Assembly: GCF_025210165.1 (NCBI RefSeq)
Contig: NZ_JAOASI010000038.1
Span: 1 to 63,294, forward strand
DNA length: 63,294 nucleotides
DNA from: Tepidibacter sp.
GTDB lineage: Bacteria; Bacillota; Clostridia; Peptostreptococcales; Peptostreptococcaceae
Reading direction: 5' to 3'
The notes under the pieces: model-generated
What the model was told of the DNA's origin: nothing
What the model saw: only the letters and a program-made list of their open reading frames with translations
Database searches by the model: none
Program-made: the position numbers and the translations under genes
Shown here: positions 9,546 to 19,083 of the stretch, one piece after another
Layout of the letters: the number at the start of each line of letters is the position of its first letter
Position numbering within the stretch: position 1 is the stretch's first letter

Positions 9546-9867
9546 TTAATCACCTTCTTTTGTTAATATATAATATACATATTATTCCCTTTTTGATAAA
9601 AATATAGTATATTAAAGATGAACATTTAGTTCTATTGGATGAAAAAAATATGTCTGTTAATATTTAAATTAAGAAGCAGTTTAATTATATATTAAGGTAT
9701 TAAAAATTTTTTATGCTTAAGAAAACTATATCATTTTTGATTTGTGGATAATATTGATGAAAGAGCTATACTTGAGACTATTTTTAAGCAATAGAGTCGT
9801 TAGACTTGTTGGAACTATGAGTCATCGCGTTAGCGAGTAGACGAATTTTTTTTGAGGAGGAAAGTTT
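9546..9867. other. Gene-free interval with a short genus-type repeat
   Basis: 322 bp between divergent genes. It presumably holds promoters for patatin (minus) and elaA (plus). The main visible structure is GTCATCGCGTTAGCGAGTAGAC (about 9821-9842; a small hairpin with TCGC/GCGA arms), followed by GAATTTTTTTT. The same GAGTAGACGAATTTTT core recurs at about 40817-40834 and, shortened, at 10309. No ORF of note. Confidence 0.5.
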
Positions 9868-10311
9868 ATGAACTGGGTATTAAAAAAATTTGAAGAATTA
9901 AATATAAAAGAATTGTATAAAATTTTACAAGTAAGAAATGAAGTTTTTATATTAGAGCAGAAATGCCCTTATCAAGATTGTGATGGAAATGATGAAATAT
10001 CATACCATTTATTTTTAGAGGATAATGAAGAAATATTGTGCTATCTAAGAATAATACCTAAAGAAATAGCTTATTATGAAGTATCTATAGGTAGAGTTTT
10101 AGTATCTAAGAATAAAAGAAAAAAAGGACTAGCTAGAGAAATGATGTTAATAGCAATTGATTTTATAGAGAGAAAATTAAATGAGAAGTCTATAAGAATA
10201 TCTGCACAAAAATATTTGGTTAATTTTTACAAAAGTTTAGGATTTAAAGAAGTATCTGATGTTTATTTGGAAGATGGAATTGAGCATGTAGAGATGCTTT
10301 ATATTAAGTAG
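9868..10311 (+). CDS. elaA: ElaA-family GNAT acetyltransferase
   Basis: 147 residues. The start MNWVLKKFEEL, the RNEVFILEQKCPYQDCDGND block (about 23-42) and the acetyl-CoA loop region SIGRVLVSKNKRKKGLA (about 77-93, matching R/Q-x-x-G-x-G/A in degenerate form) are typical of the ElaA/YjaB-like GNAT branch. Strong RBS GAGGAGG. The acceptor substrate of ElaA proteins is not established. It stands alone before the pucR-type gene. Confidence 0.75.
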   Translation: MNWVLKKFEELNIKELYKILQVRNEVFILEQKCPYQDCDGNDEISYHLFLEDNEEILCYLRIIPKEIAYYEVSIGRVLVSKNKRKKGLAREMMLIAIDFIERKLNEKSIRISAQKYLVNFYKSLGFKEVSDVYLEDGIEHVEMLYIK

Positions 10312-10356
10312 ACGAATTTTTTAGTATATAATATTAGCTGAAAAAGGAGCAAATAT

Positions 10357-11505
10357 ATGGGAGTTAAGGTTAGAGAAATAATTAAACTTGATAACTTAAA
10401 AAAATTTAAAATCATAACTGGAGAACGTGGTCTTGATAATAATATAGATAAGGTTGGAATATTAGAATATGAGGTTATGGATGATTTTAAAGATCTATTT
10501 AATAGAGGTGATTTTGTTATTACTAGTTTTTTCTTTGCCAAAGATGATATAAGCCTTGTCAAGAAATCTATAGATTTATTGGTTGAAAATTCTGTTGGAG
10601 CTCTTGCTATAAAAAATATATATTATGATAATTTGCCTGATGAAATAAAGGATTATGCTAATGAAAATTCATTACCAATATTCATATTCGACAAAGATAT
10701 TATGTTTGAGAATGTAATAACTGACATTATGAACTGTATAAGAAACAAAGACAACCATAGATTATTTGAAAGTAAGATTGATGTAATAATAAATTCTGAT
10801 TTAAGCAATGGTATCATAAGACAACTGACTCTGGAAATCAATAGTTATTTCAATGAAAATATAGCTGTATCATATTGTATATCCAAAAAGTATTTAAGTG
10901 AAGAAAATATTATAGATATAATAGGGGATATTAAAAGATTTAATAATATAGATGTAGGAGTGTCTATTTTAAAATATAAGATGGGGATACTTGTTATTTA
11001 TAGCTACAAAAAAAATATTAAAACTAGCTTATATGAATATTTAGATTCTATTAATTTAAATAAGAATGATTATTATATAGCAATTAGTAATAATCATTCT
11101 TTAAAAGATATGAATATTGCCATAAAAGAAAGTATATACTGTATGAAGTATAATATGGTTGAATCAGATGAACAAATTTATTATAAAGATATTGGAATAT
11201 ATAAGATGATAATGCCTTTTGTAGATACTGTATGGGCAGAAAATTTTTATAAAGGTATAATAATGCCTTTGAAAAATTATGATGAAAGATTTAATTCTAG
11301 TATTCTAGATACTGCAATAAAATATATAGAGTATGATTGCAATATAAAGAAAACGGCCGATTCTATGTTTCAGCATGGAAATACTATAAGGTATAGAATA
11401 AATAAGATAAAGGAAATACTAGAAATGGAGAATTTAGAGGGAAGTTTTAATGAACAATTATCCATTGCTATAAAGATATATAAAGTACTAGGAACTGATA
11501 TATAA
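10357..11505 (+). CDS. PucR-family transcriptional regulator
   Basis: 382 residues. The N-terminal ~120 residues match the PucR ligand-sensing domain (VREIIKLDNL opening, GDFVITSFF). The C-terminus (about 320-378) carries the PucR helix-turn-helix, with LDTAIKYIEYDCNIKKTAD and TIRYRINKIKEIL. PucR proteins activate catabolic operons for purines, amino acids or related nitrogen compounds. It lies directly upstream of and parallel to the 11661-15989 amino-acid operon, which makes it the likely regulator; a terminator separates the two units. Confidence 0.85.
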   Translation: MGVKVREIIKLDNLKKFKIITGERGLDNNIDKVGILEYEVMDDFKDLFNRGDFVITSFFFAKDDISLVKKSIDLLVENSVGALAIKNIYYDNLPDEIKDYANENSLPIFIFDKDIMFENVITDIMNCIRNKDNHRLFESKIDVIINSDLSNGIIRQLTLEINSYFNENIAVSYCISKKYLSEENIIDIIGDIKRFNNIDVGVSILKYKMGILVIYSYKKNIKTSLYEYLDSINLNKNDYYIAISNNHSLKDMNIAIKESIYCMKYNMVESDEQIYYKDIGIYKMIMPFVDTVWAENFYKGIIMPLKNYDERFNSSILDTAIKYIEYDCNIKKTADSMFQHGNTIRYRINKIKEILEMENLEGSFNEQLSIAIKIYKVLGTDI

Positions 11506-11596
11506 AAGGTTTGTAAAAATCACAAAAATCTACTCTCTTCTTGTGAAAAATTACAAAGGTAAAGTGTGTTTAAAAATTGAATACTTGAAGATAGAT

Positions 11597-11633
11597 AAAA
11601 AAGAGAAAAATAAATTAAGTTTTTCTCTTTTTT
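11597..11633 (+). terminator. Terminator or attenuator between pucR-type gene and amino-acid operon
   Basis: A 14-bp A/T-rich stem (11597-11610 with 11620-11633) carries GAGAAAAA/TTTTTCTC and ends in T-run. Its end lies only 27 nt before the ATG of the next gene, leaving no room for a full promoter in between. Confidence 0.75.
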
Positions 11634-11660
11634 AGTACAAAAATACGAGGGGGAGTTTAG

Positions 11661-12713
11661 ATGTTTAAGGTTAGAGTTTTAAATGAAGAGGTTATAAAGC
11701 AAGTCATTGATATGAAGCAGGTTATTGAGGCTATTGAAGAGGTGTATAGATTAAAGGCAAAACAAAAAACTGAGGTATTTGATATGGTATTTCATGAATT
11801 TGAAAGAGGAGTTGCTGATATGGATATCAAATCAGGACATCTCAAGGGAGAGGATATATTTGGGCTTAAGTTAGTTTCTTGGTTTAAGGACAATGAAGAT
11901 AAGAAGTTACCTATGCTAATTGGAACTACTATGGTATTTGATAGCAAAACTGGAATGCCTATAGGAATATTAAATGCTGAGTATATAACTGGAATGAGAA
12001 CGGGAGCTGCTGGAGCTATAGGGGCTAAGTATCTGGCAAGAGAAAATTGTACTGATTTATTAATGGTAGGGGCTGGACATCAGGCTAGTTTCCAAATAGC
12101 TGCAACATTGATAAGTATGCCAAATATAAAGAATGTTAGAATATATGATCCTATTGATTCAAATAATGCAATGAAGCTTGCCAACTCTATGAAGGATATA
12201 TTAACAGATAAGTTTTTGTCTAAGTATGAAAATACAGATTTATACAATGATATTTCTAAGAAGTTTGATGTAAACTTTGAAGGAGTGGATGATTTAAAGT
12301 CATCTGTTGAGTTAAGTGATGTAATAATAACTGCAACACCATCTAGAAAACCACTTATTATGAAGGAATGGGTTAAAAAAGGAACTCATTTTAGCTGCGT
12401 AGGGTCTGATATGAATGGAAAGCAGGAAATAGATGAAAATATACTAGCTTGTGCTAGAGTTTATGTAGATGAAATGAATCAAGCTCTTGATGTAGGAGAG
12501 ATTGAGATAGGAATTAAAAACAAAACAATAAGTAAAGAGGACATAATTTGTGAAATTGGGGATGTAATAATAGGTAGAGAAAAGGGAAGACTGAGTGATG
12601 AGGATATAACTGTTTATGATACTACAGGTATAGCACTTCAAGACCTTATGGCATCTAAAATTGTTTTAGATGCTGCGAAAGAGAAAAACTTAGGTGTAGA
12701 GGTAGATTTATAA
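11661..12713 (+). CDS. Ornithine cyclodeaminase / mu-crystallin family protein
   Basis: 350 residues. Contains the conserved substrate-loop region (FGLKLVSWF) and the Rossmann NAD(P)-binding motif VGAGHQASFQ (about 138-147) preceded by TGMRTGAAGAIGAKYLA, all typical of the OCD/mu-crystallin family. Members are ornithine cyclodeaminases, alanine dehydrogenases or ketimine reductases; sequence alone does not decide. RBS GAGGGGGAG. First gene of a four-gene PLP/NAD operon, consistent with deamination or ketimine reduction of an amino acid under PucR control. Confidence 0.8.
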   Translation: MFKVRVLNEEVIKQVIDMKQVIEAIEEVYRLKAKQKTEVFDMVFHEFERGVADMDIKSGHLKGEDIFGLKLVSWFKDNEDKKLPMLIGTTMVFDSKTGMPIGILNAEYITGMRTGAAGAIGAKYLARENCTDLLMVGAGHQASFQIAATLISMPNIKNVRIYDPIDSNNAMKLANSMKDILTDKFLSKYENTDLYNDISKKFDVNFEGVDDLKSSVELSDVIITATPSRKPLIMKEWVKKGTHFSCVGSDMNGKQEIDENILACARVYVDEMNQALDVGEIEIGIKNKTISKEDIICEIGDVIIGREKGRLSDEDITVYDTTGIALQDLMASKIVLDAAKEKNLGVEVDL

Positions 12714-12725
12714 GGGGGGATTACA

Positions 12726-13865
12726 ATGAAGATTAAAGATTTTGGTGTTGAAATTTGGATGGGTCTTTATGAGAATGATTGCGATTATAATTTAGCAGAG
12801 ACTTGTGTTGAATCATTAACTGTAAATCAACTTCTAAATTATACTGATAATAGAGAAAAAATATTAGATGAGATATATAATATGAAATTAACTTATGGTG
12901 AAATTGAGGGATCAGTTAAACTTAGAAATGAGATATCAACTCTTTATGAAAAAGTGGATATAGAAAATATAACTGTAACTCATGGAGCAATAGGTGCAAA
13001 CTCATTAAGTATTGAAACTTTAGTTGATGCTGGAGATACTGTTATATCTGTGTTACCTACTTATCAGCAGCATTATTCTATTCCAGAATCAATTGGTGCT
13101 AATGTTAAAATACTGAAGTTAAGACCTGAGAATGAATTTTTACCTGATTTAGAAGAGTTAAAATCATACATAGATGATAAGACTAAGCTTATATGCATAA
13201 ATAATCCTAATAATCCAACTGGAGCTTTAATGGATGAGGAATTTTTAAATGAAATAGTAGATATAGCTAAAGAATGTGATGCTTATATTCTTTGTGATGA
13301 GGTATATAGAGGGCTGAATCATAATGGAGAAAATTTCACAAAATCTATATTTGATTTATATGAAAAGGGAATATCTACTGGAAGTATGTCTAAAACATTC
13401 TCTTTAGCAGGGCTTAGAATTGGATGGGTAGTTGGGCCTAAAGATTTTATAAAAAAGGTTAATAAAAGAAGAGACTATAATATTATAAGTTGTGGAATGA
13501 TTGATGATAGACTCTCAGTTGTAGCACTTGAGAACAAGGAAAAAATAATCAAGAGAAATTTAGATATAGTTAGAGGTAATGCACAACTTGTAGATGAATG
13601 GGTAAAAAATGAACACCTTATAGAGTACATAAAGCCAAAAGCTGGGACTACTGCTTTTTTAAAGTACGATTTTGATATGAAATCAGAAGAGTTTTGTCTT
13701 AGATTATTGAAAGAAAAAAGTGTAATGTTAGTTCCAGGAAGTGCACTTGATATGGAGGGGTATGTAAGACTTGGATTTGCGAATAACCCTGAAATTATAA
13801 AGGTTGGACTTAAGAAAATATCTGAGTTTTTGAAAGAGTTAAAGATAGGAAAGTCTAATGTTTAG
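12726..13865 (+). CDS. PLP-dependent class I/II aminotransferase
   Basis: 379 residues. Fold type I aminotransferase: NNPNNPTGALMDEEF (about 159-173), CDEVYRGL, and the PLP-lysine motif SMSKTFSLAGLRIGW (about 220-234). The N-terminus with NLAETCVESL is found in a subgroup of unassigned aminotransferases. Start 12 nt after the OCD-family gene, RBS AAGGGGGG. Its stop overlaps the next gene by 8 nt. It presumably donates or removes the amino group of the same substrate processed by its neighbours; specificity not predictable. Confidence 0.8.
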   Translation: MKIKDFGVEIWMGLYENDCDYNLAETCVESLTVNQLLNYTDNREKILDEIYNMKLTYGEIEGSVKLRNEISTLYEKVDIENITVTHGAIGANSLSIETLVDAGDTVISVLPTYQQHYSIPESIGANVKILKLRPENEFLPDLEELKSYIDDKTKLICINNPNNPTGALMDEEFLNEIVDIAKECDAYILCDEVYRGLNHNGENFTKSIFDLYEKGISTGSMSKTFSLAGLRIGWVVGPKDFIKKVNKRRDYNIISCGMIDDRLSVVALENKEKIIKRNLDIVRGNAQLVDEWVKNEHLIEYIKPKAGTTAFLKYDFDMKSEEFCLRLLKEKSVMLVPGSALDMEGYVRLGFANNPEIIKVGLKKISEFLKELKIGKSNV

Positions 13866-14820
13866 TTATGAAGATATAGTAAATAGTAGAGATAGAATCA
13901 AGGACAAGGTGTATATTACTCCTTTAGAAAAGTCTATATATTTAAGTGATGAAAACACTAATTGCTATTTAAAATTAGAATCACTACAAAAGAGTGTAAG
14001 AAGTTTTAAAATAAGAGGTGTTATGAGTAAACTTACATCTTTAACTGACTATCAAAAGGAAAAGGGTGTAGTGGCTGTATCATCTGGAAATCATGCTATA
14101 GCACTTAGCTATTCATGTGGTATTATAGGAATCAAAAATTCTTTAGTATTTGTTCCTAAAAATACTCCAAAGGCTAAAATAGATAAAATAAATTATTTTG
14201 GAGCAAGTGTTAAGATTCTTGGAGATACTTTTGATGATGCTTATGAGTATGCCATGAACTACATAAATGAGAATGATATGGTCTATATAGATGCATTCTC
14301 AAGAGATGAAGTTGTTTACTCTGGACAGGGAACTATAGGTATTGAAATATTTGAACAAAATAAAAATATAGATACAATACTAGTTCCAATAGGAGGGGGA
14401 GGTCTTATAACAGGTATAAGTGTTGCAGCAAAGCATATTAATCCAAATGTTAAGATTATTGGACTCCAGACAAAATCATGCCCTGCTATGGTTAAAGCTT
14501 TAGAGAATAATACTTTTTATGAAACCTATCCAAGTGAAGATTCTGTATGTGAAGCTTTAATTGGAGGTGTTGGAGAAATCGCATATAAAATGGGAAGAGA
14601 ATGTATAGATGAAATAATAGAGGTAGATGAAGAATTTATAAAAAAAGGAACATCTCATATGATTAAAAAAGAAAAAATAATTGCAGAGCCATCGAGTGCT
14701 ATATGTGTTGGTGCAATACTCCAAAATCCAGATATAATAAAGGGGAAAAATGCGGTCTTAGTTATATCTGGTGGAAACATAGACGAGGAACTTATGATGA
14801 ATATATTAAATAAGTATTAA
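13858..14820 (+). CDS. Threonine/serine dehydratase-like PLP enzyme
   Basis: 320 residues, fold type II PLP enzyme of the threonine ammonia-lyase/serine racemase group. SVRSFKIRG (about 43-51) holds the PLP lysine; SSGNHAIALSY binds substrate; GGGGLITG binds the PLP phosphate. No regulatory ACT domain, so it is a short catabolic-type enzyme. The pairing with an OCD-family gene recalls EutB/EutC of ectoine degradation, but the other ectoine genes are missing. ATG overlaps the upstream gene by 8 nt. Confidence 0.8.
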   Translation: MFSYEDIVNSRDRIKDKVYITPLEKSIYLSDENTNCYLKLESLQKSVRSFKIRGVMSKLTSLTDYQKEKGVVAVSSGNHAIALSYSCGIIGIKNSLVFVPKNTPKAKIDKINYFGASVKILGDTFDDAYEYAMNYINENDMVYIDAFSRDEVVYSGQGTIGIEIFEQNKNIDTILVPIGGGGLITGISVAAKHINPNVKIIGLQTKSCPAMVKALENNTFYETYPSEDSVCEALIGGVGEIAYKMGRECIDEIIEVDEEFIKKGTSHMIKKEKIIAEPSSAICVGAILQNPDIIKGKNAVLVISGGNIDEELMMNILNKY

Positions 14821-14831
14821 GAGGTGATACG

Positions 14832-15989
14832 ATGAAGTATATATCTAAAAGATACTTAAATAAAGCAATTACACCAATGGCAGAGAGTATGAATCATACA
14901 AGAAAGTATGAAGATTTGATAGACTTAAGTCTTGGAGATCATGACATTAATACAGATATTAGAATAATAGACAAAGCATTTGAAGATGCTAGAAATGGTC
15001 ATACACACTATACTAATTCTTTGGGATATTTAGAACTTAGAGAGAAAATATGTGATTACTATAAAGATAAATATTCGTATAGTTTAGACACAAAAGAATG
15101 CATGATAACAACTAGTGGGTGCCATGCAATGTATTTGGTACTTGAAGCTTTATTAGATGATGGAGATGAAGTTATAATACATGAACCATATTTTACTCCA
15201 TACAAAGAACAAGTTGAGATAACAAGAGGAAAACCTGTATTCTTAAAAACGTATGAGGAAGATGAATTTAAAATAAACATAGATAAATTAAAAGAATCTA
15301 TGACCCATAACACAAAAGCAATAATACTTAATACTCCAAATAATCCAACTGGGGCGTGCTTTGATAAAGAGATATTACAGGAAATAGCTAATGTCTGTAT
15401 AGAAAAAGATATAGTAGTTATTGCAGATGATATATACACACTATTTATGTATGAAGACGAGTTTATACCTATAACAACTTTAGAAAAAATGAGAGAAAGA
15501 ACAATAACTATAGGAAGCTTTTCAAAGGATTATGCTATGACTGGTTGGAGAATAGGATATATTCTAGCACCTAGCTATGTTATACAAACTATAAGAAGTA
15601 TAAATGAAAATAGTGTATTTACAGCTCCGTCAATATCACAACGAGCAGCGATTCACGCTCTTAGTATGAGAAATCAAGTTCAGCCACCTATAAAAGATGA
15701 GTATAAAAATAGAATTTATTATGCATATGATAGAATAAAAAGTATTCCAAATATATCTGTAATAAAGCCAAAAGGAAGCATATATTTGTTTGTAAATATA
15801 AAAAAGACAGGTCTTACATCAAAGGAAGTAGTAGATAGAATTTTAAATGAAGCACATGTTCTAACTATTCCTGGTGAAGCCTTTGGAGAAAGTGGAAGTG
15901 GGTATATAAGAATTGCTGTTACTCAGAATATTGATAGATTGAAAGAGGCATTTGATAGAATAAGTGCTATGGACATATTCTTGGGTTAA
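14832..15989 (+). CDS. PLP-dependent class I aminotransferase (aspartate aminotransferase type)
   Basis: 385 residues. Fold type I motifs: NTPNNPTGACFDKEI (about 159-173), IADDIYTLFMYE, and the PLP lysine in SFSKDYAMTGWRIGY (about 231-245); C-terminal ESGSGYIRIAVTQ provides the carboxylate-binding Arg. Resembles the MalY/PatA and aspartate aminotransferase-like catabolic enzymes of Clostridia. Last gene of the operon; second aminotransferase in it, which suggests two successive transaminations or a diamino substrate. Confidence 0.8.
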   Translation: MKYISKRYLNKAITPMAESMNHTRKYEDLIDLSLGDHDINTDIRIIDKAFEDARNGHTHYTNSLGYLELREKICDYYKDKYSYSLDTKECMITTSGCHAMYLVLEALLDDGDEVIIHEPYFTPYKEQVEITRGKPVFLKTYEEDEFKINIDKLKESMTHNTKAIILNTPNNPTGACFDKEILQEIANVCIEKDIVVIADDIYTLFMYEDEFIPITTLEKMRERTITIGSFSKDYAMTGWRIGYILAPSYVIQTIRSINENSVFTAPSISQRAAIHALSMRNQVQPPIKDEYKNRIYYAYDRIKSIPNISVIKPKGSIYLFVNIKKTGLTSKEVVDRILNEAHVLTIPGEAFGESGSGYIRIAVTQNIDRLKEAFDRISAMDIFLG

Positions 15990-16094
15990 TATTCAAAATA
16001 TTGTTGACTCTTGTCAGAATATCTGTTAAAATCTTTAAAAGTGATTAATCAGAAAATATAGAAAACTTTCAAAAAAATAATATAAACAATATGA

Positions 16095-16235
16095 TATAGA
16101 GGCCGCGGTTGTAAAGAGTACAGTATATTGGAAAGGGCCAACCGCCGAAATACATAAATTTTGTGTATTGGGGCTATGTTTAATAAGCATAGTACTGTCT
16201 TTAGAAAATAGCCCAATTTTCTAAAGGAGTACTTA
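16095..16235 (+). promoter_or_regulatory. Lysine riboswitch (L box) upstream of lysA
   Basis: Shows the L-box core: GAGGCCGCGG, AGTA, GGAAAGGGCCAACCGCCGAA, the GTGTATTGGGGCT region, and AGTACTGTCTTTAG followed by CTAAAGGAGTACT. Conserved elements are in correct order and spacing. A perfect terminator follows at 16296. Lysine binding should favour termination ahead of lysA and the aspartokinase gene, so the pair is lysine-repressed. Confidence 0.9.
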
Positions 16236-16295
16236 TCATATTGGGGCAAAAGGAATTATTGTTTTTGTATAAAATATATTTTAATTTTGTATAAA

Positions 16296-16332
16296 ACAGT
16301 CATGAGTACCTTTTGCTCATGACTGTTTTTTT
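16296..16332 (+). terminator. Riboswitch-controlled terminator of lysA
   Basis: Perfect 11-bp stem ACAGTCATGAG / CTCATGACTGT (16296-16306 with 16316-16326) and a T run, 45 nt before the lysA start. It serves as expression platform of the lysine riboswitch. Confidence 0.88.
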
Positions 16333-16376
16333 AATGGAAAATTGGAAATATTAAAATATACAAGAAGAGGTGAATT

Positions 16377-17681
16377 ATGATGAAATTATTTGGAACTATG
16401 AATATAAATAATAGAGGGAATTTTGAAATAGGTAGTTGTGATGTTGTTAGTTTAGCTAAAGAGTATAAAACTCCATTATATGTAATGGATGAGGAACTAA
16501 TTAGAAATAATTGCAAATTATTTAATGAAAATTTTTCAGCAAAAGGAATTGATACTGAGGTAATATACGCTTCTAAAGCATTTTTGAATTTAGCCATATG
16601 TAAAATTATAAAAGAGGAGGGCCTATCTTTAGATGTTGTTTCAGGAGGAGAATTATATACAGCACTAAAAGCAAATTTTCCTCCAAGTAAGATTTATATG
16701 CATGGGAACAATAAAACAGAAGATGAACTGATTTTTGCAATTGAATCAGGTGTAGGTAGAATAATTATAGATAATAGACAAGAACTAGAGTTATTAGATA
16801 ATTTATGTGAAGAATTGGATAAAGATATAGATGTTTTATTAAGAGTGAATCCAGGTATAGAGGCACATACACATAAATATATTCAGACTTCTAAAAATGA
16901 TTCAAAGTTTGGTGAATCAATATTTAGTGACGATATTCAGTTTATAATAAATAAATTTCAAATGAGTAATAGAGTAAATTTAAAGGGATTTCATTGTCAT
17001 ATAGGATCTCAAATTTTTGAAGAAAATTCGTTCCATTCAAGTGCTTTAGTTATGATTGAGTTTATGAAAGAAATAGAAAATAAGTGTGACTTTGTTACTG
17101 AAGAATTAAATTTAGGTGGAGGATTTGGAGTTCGTTATTCGCATGAAGATGATCAAATAGATATAAAAAAATGTCTTAATAATCTACTTATATTAATAAA
17201 AGATAGAATCGAAAATATGAATATGAGCATGCCAAAATTGATGATAGAACCAGGAAGATCTATAGTAGCTAATGCAGGAACTACACTTTATAAAATAGGG
17301 GGGACTAAACAAACATATGGAGGTAAACAATATATGTTTGTTGATGGAGGTATGACTGATAATCCAAGAACAGCATTATATGATGCTAAGTATGAAGCTG
17401 TTGTTGCTAATAAAATGAATTTTGAATATGACGAAATATATACTATTGCAGGAAAGTGCTGTGAGTCTGGAGATATTATAATAAAAAATATTGAACTTCC
17501 AAAAGTTGAAAGAAATGATGTACTAGCTGTTTTAAGCACTGGTGCATATAATTACAGTATGTCAAGTAATTATAATAGGCTTTTAAAGCCAGCAGTAGTG
17601 TTTGTTAAAGATGGAAAGTCAAGACTTGTAGTTAAAAGAGAAACGTATGAAGATCTTATTAGAAATGATATACAATTTTAA
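16377..17681 (+). CDS. lysA: Diaminopimelate decarboxylase
   Basis: 434 residues. Fold type III PLP decarboxylase: VIYASKAFLN with the PLP lysine (about 62-71), HCHIGSQIFE, GGGFGVRY and the active-site Cys of GKCCESGDII (about 360-369). Catalyses meso-diaminopimelate to L-lysine plus CO2, the last lysine step. RBS GAAGAGGTG 6 nt before ATG. Located behind a lysine riboswitch and directly in front of aspartokinase, which fixes the diaminopimelate assignment over ornithine/arginine decarboxylase relatives. Confidence 0.92.
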   Translation: MMKLFGTMNINNRGNFEIGSCDVVSLAKEYKTPLYVMDEELIRNNCKLFNENFSAKGIDTEVIYASKAFLNLAICKIIKEEGLSLDVVSGGELYTALKANFPPSKIYMHGNNKTEDELIFAIESGVGRIIIDNRQELELLDNLCEELDKDIDVLLRVNPGIEAHTHKYIQTSKNDSKFGESIFSDDIQFIINKFQMSNRVNLKGFHCHIGSQIFEENSFHSSALVMIEFMKEIENKCDFVTEELNLGGGFGVRYSHEDDQIDIKKCLNNLLILIKDRIENMNMSMPKLMIEPGRSIVANAGTTLYKIGGTKQTYGGKQYMFVDGGMTDNPRTALYDAKYEAVVANKMNFEYDEIYTIAGKCCESGDIIIKNIELPKVERNDVLAVLSTGAYNYSMSSNYNRLLKPAVVFVKDGKSRLVVKRETYEDLIRNDIQF

Positions 17682-17701
17682 AACTAAAGGGGGCAGTTAG
17701 T

Positions 17702-18907
17702 ATGGCTACAATAGTTCAAAAATACGGAGGAACTTCTGTAGGAAGTATAGATAAAATGAAAGATATTGCAAAAAAAGTAATAAAGCAAAGAGATAAAGGA
17801 AATGATGTGGTAGTTGTAGTTTCTGCTATGGGAAAAAGCACTGATAGATTAGTTGAAATGGCTAAAGAAATTTCACAAAATCCATGTAAAAGAGAGTTAG
17901 ATATGCTTATGTCTACAGGAGAACAAGTTTCTATCTCATTATTATCAATGATATTTAAGGAACAAGGATACGATTCAATATCTTTAACGGGTTTTCAAGC
18001 AGGAATAAAAACAGAAGGATTTCACACTAAAAATCGTGTTGCGGAAATTAATATTGATATTATTAAAAATCATTTGAGTGAAGGAAAAGTAGTTGTTGTA
18101 GCAGGTTTTCAAGGTATAAATGAGAATGGTGATATAACAACTTTAGGAAGAGGAGGATCGGATACTACAGCAGTTGCTTTAGCTGCAAAGCTTAATTGTA
18201 CTTGTGAGATATATACTGATGTAGAGGGTATTTATAGTGTTGATCCTAGAGTATATTCTAAGGCTAAAAAATTAGACTATATAAGCTATGAGGAAATGAT
18301 GGAGCTATCAAGCTTAGGAGCAGGAGTAATGGAAACAAGAGCAGTTGAAATAGGTTTTAAATATAATATACCTATTTATGTTGCATTAAATAAAGGAGAT
18401 ATAAAAGGAACTTATATAAAGGAGTATGATGAAAATATGGAGCAAAAAGTAATAACAGGTCTTACGAGTACTGATGATGTTTTGATGGTTACTATGAACA
18501 ATGTTTTATATAATTCTAAGAATATAGCAACTATATTTGATAAGTTATCACAAAATAATGTTAATATAGATATGATAAGTCAAACAGCACCTAGGGATGG
18601 ATATATAAATGTTTCTTTTACCACATTTAGAGATGATATAGGGATTGTTCATAGTGTAGTAAATAAATTGAAAAATGAAATAAAAGATATAGAAATACAT
18701 GTGGAATCCAATATAACTAAGATATCTGTTGTTGGAATAGGTATGATGAATCAATCAGGAGTTGCAGCTAAGGTATTTAAAATATTTGCAGATAATGATA
18801 TTGAATTTAAGCAAGTTACAACTTCTGAGATAAGTATATCCTACACTATAGATTCAAGAGAGAAAGGAAAGGCAATAACTGTAATAGCAAAAGAATTTGA
18901 TTTATAG
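17702..18907 (+). CDS. lysC: Aspartate kinase (lysine-responsive class)
   Basis: 401 residues. Opens with the aspartokinase signature VQKYGGTSVGS; FQGINENGDITTLGRGGSDTTAVALAAKL forms the nucleotide/aspartate site (shown here only by family knowledge), and two ACT domains occupy about 260-401 for allosteric control. Phosphorylates L-aspartate as first step of the aspartate pathway. RBS AAGGGGG. The lysine riboswitch upstream and shared operon with lysA mark it as the lysine-regulated isozyme. Confidence 0.9.
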   Translation: MATIVQKYGGTSVGSIDKMKDIAKKVIKQRDKGNDVVVVVSAMGKSTDRLVEMAKEISQNPCKRELDMLMSTGEQVSISLLSMIFKEQGYDSISLTGFQAGIKTEGFHTKNRVAEINIDIIKNHLSEGKVVVVAGFQGINENGDITTLGRGGSDTTAVALAAKLNCTCEIYTDVEGIYSVDPRVYSKAKKLDYISYEEMMELSSLGAGVMETRAVEIGFKYNIPIYVALNKGDIKGTYIKEYDENMEQKVITGLTSTDDVLMVTMNNVLYNSKNIATIFDKLSQNNVNIDMISQTAPRDGYINVSFTTFRDDIGIVHSVVNKLKNEIKDIEIHVESNITKISVVGIGMMNQSGVAAKVFKIFADNDIEFKQVTTSEISISYTIDSREKGKAITVIAKEFDL

Positions 18908-19014
18908 GATGAAAAGTAGTTGCATAAAATTTATTAAGGTGTTGCAATATGAATAACAATTTAGCGGTTTAATGAATTGAAGTGATAAAGTGAAATTGAG
19001 GAGAGGTGCTTGAT

Positions 19015-19083
19015 ATGAAAAATTTAGTTTTAGTAAAATCGAATTTAAACTTAAGACATCATCATAGATTTAAGGATTTGTAA
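19015..19083 (+). CDS. Histidine operon leader peptide
   Basis: A 22-residue ORF, MKNLVLVKSNLNLRHHHRFKDL, preceded by the strong site GAGGAGAGGTG. Three consecutive CAT histidine codons lie at 19057-19065, 16 nt before the stop. A transcription attenuator and the complete his operon follow, which is the classical layout of ribosome-mediated attenuation: stalling at His codons reports lack of charged tRNA-His. Too short for standard gene calling. No T-box consensus was seen in this leader. Confidence 0.85.
   Translation: MKNLVLVKSNLNLRHHHRFKDL

Noticed and set aside
13858-14820. EutB of ectoine degradation
   Set aside because: Only the EutB/EutC-like pair is present; the hydrolase, deacetylase and transporter genes of that pathway are missing.
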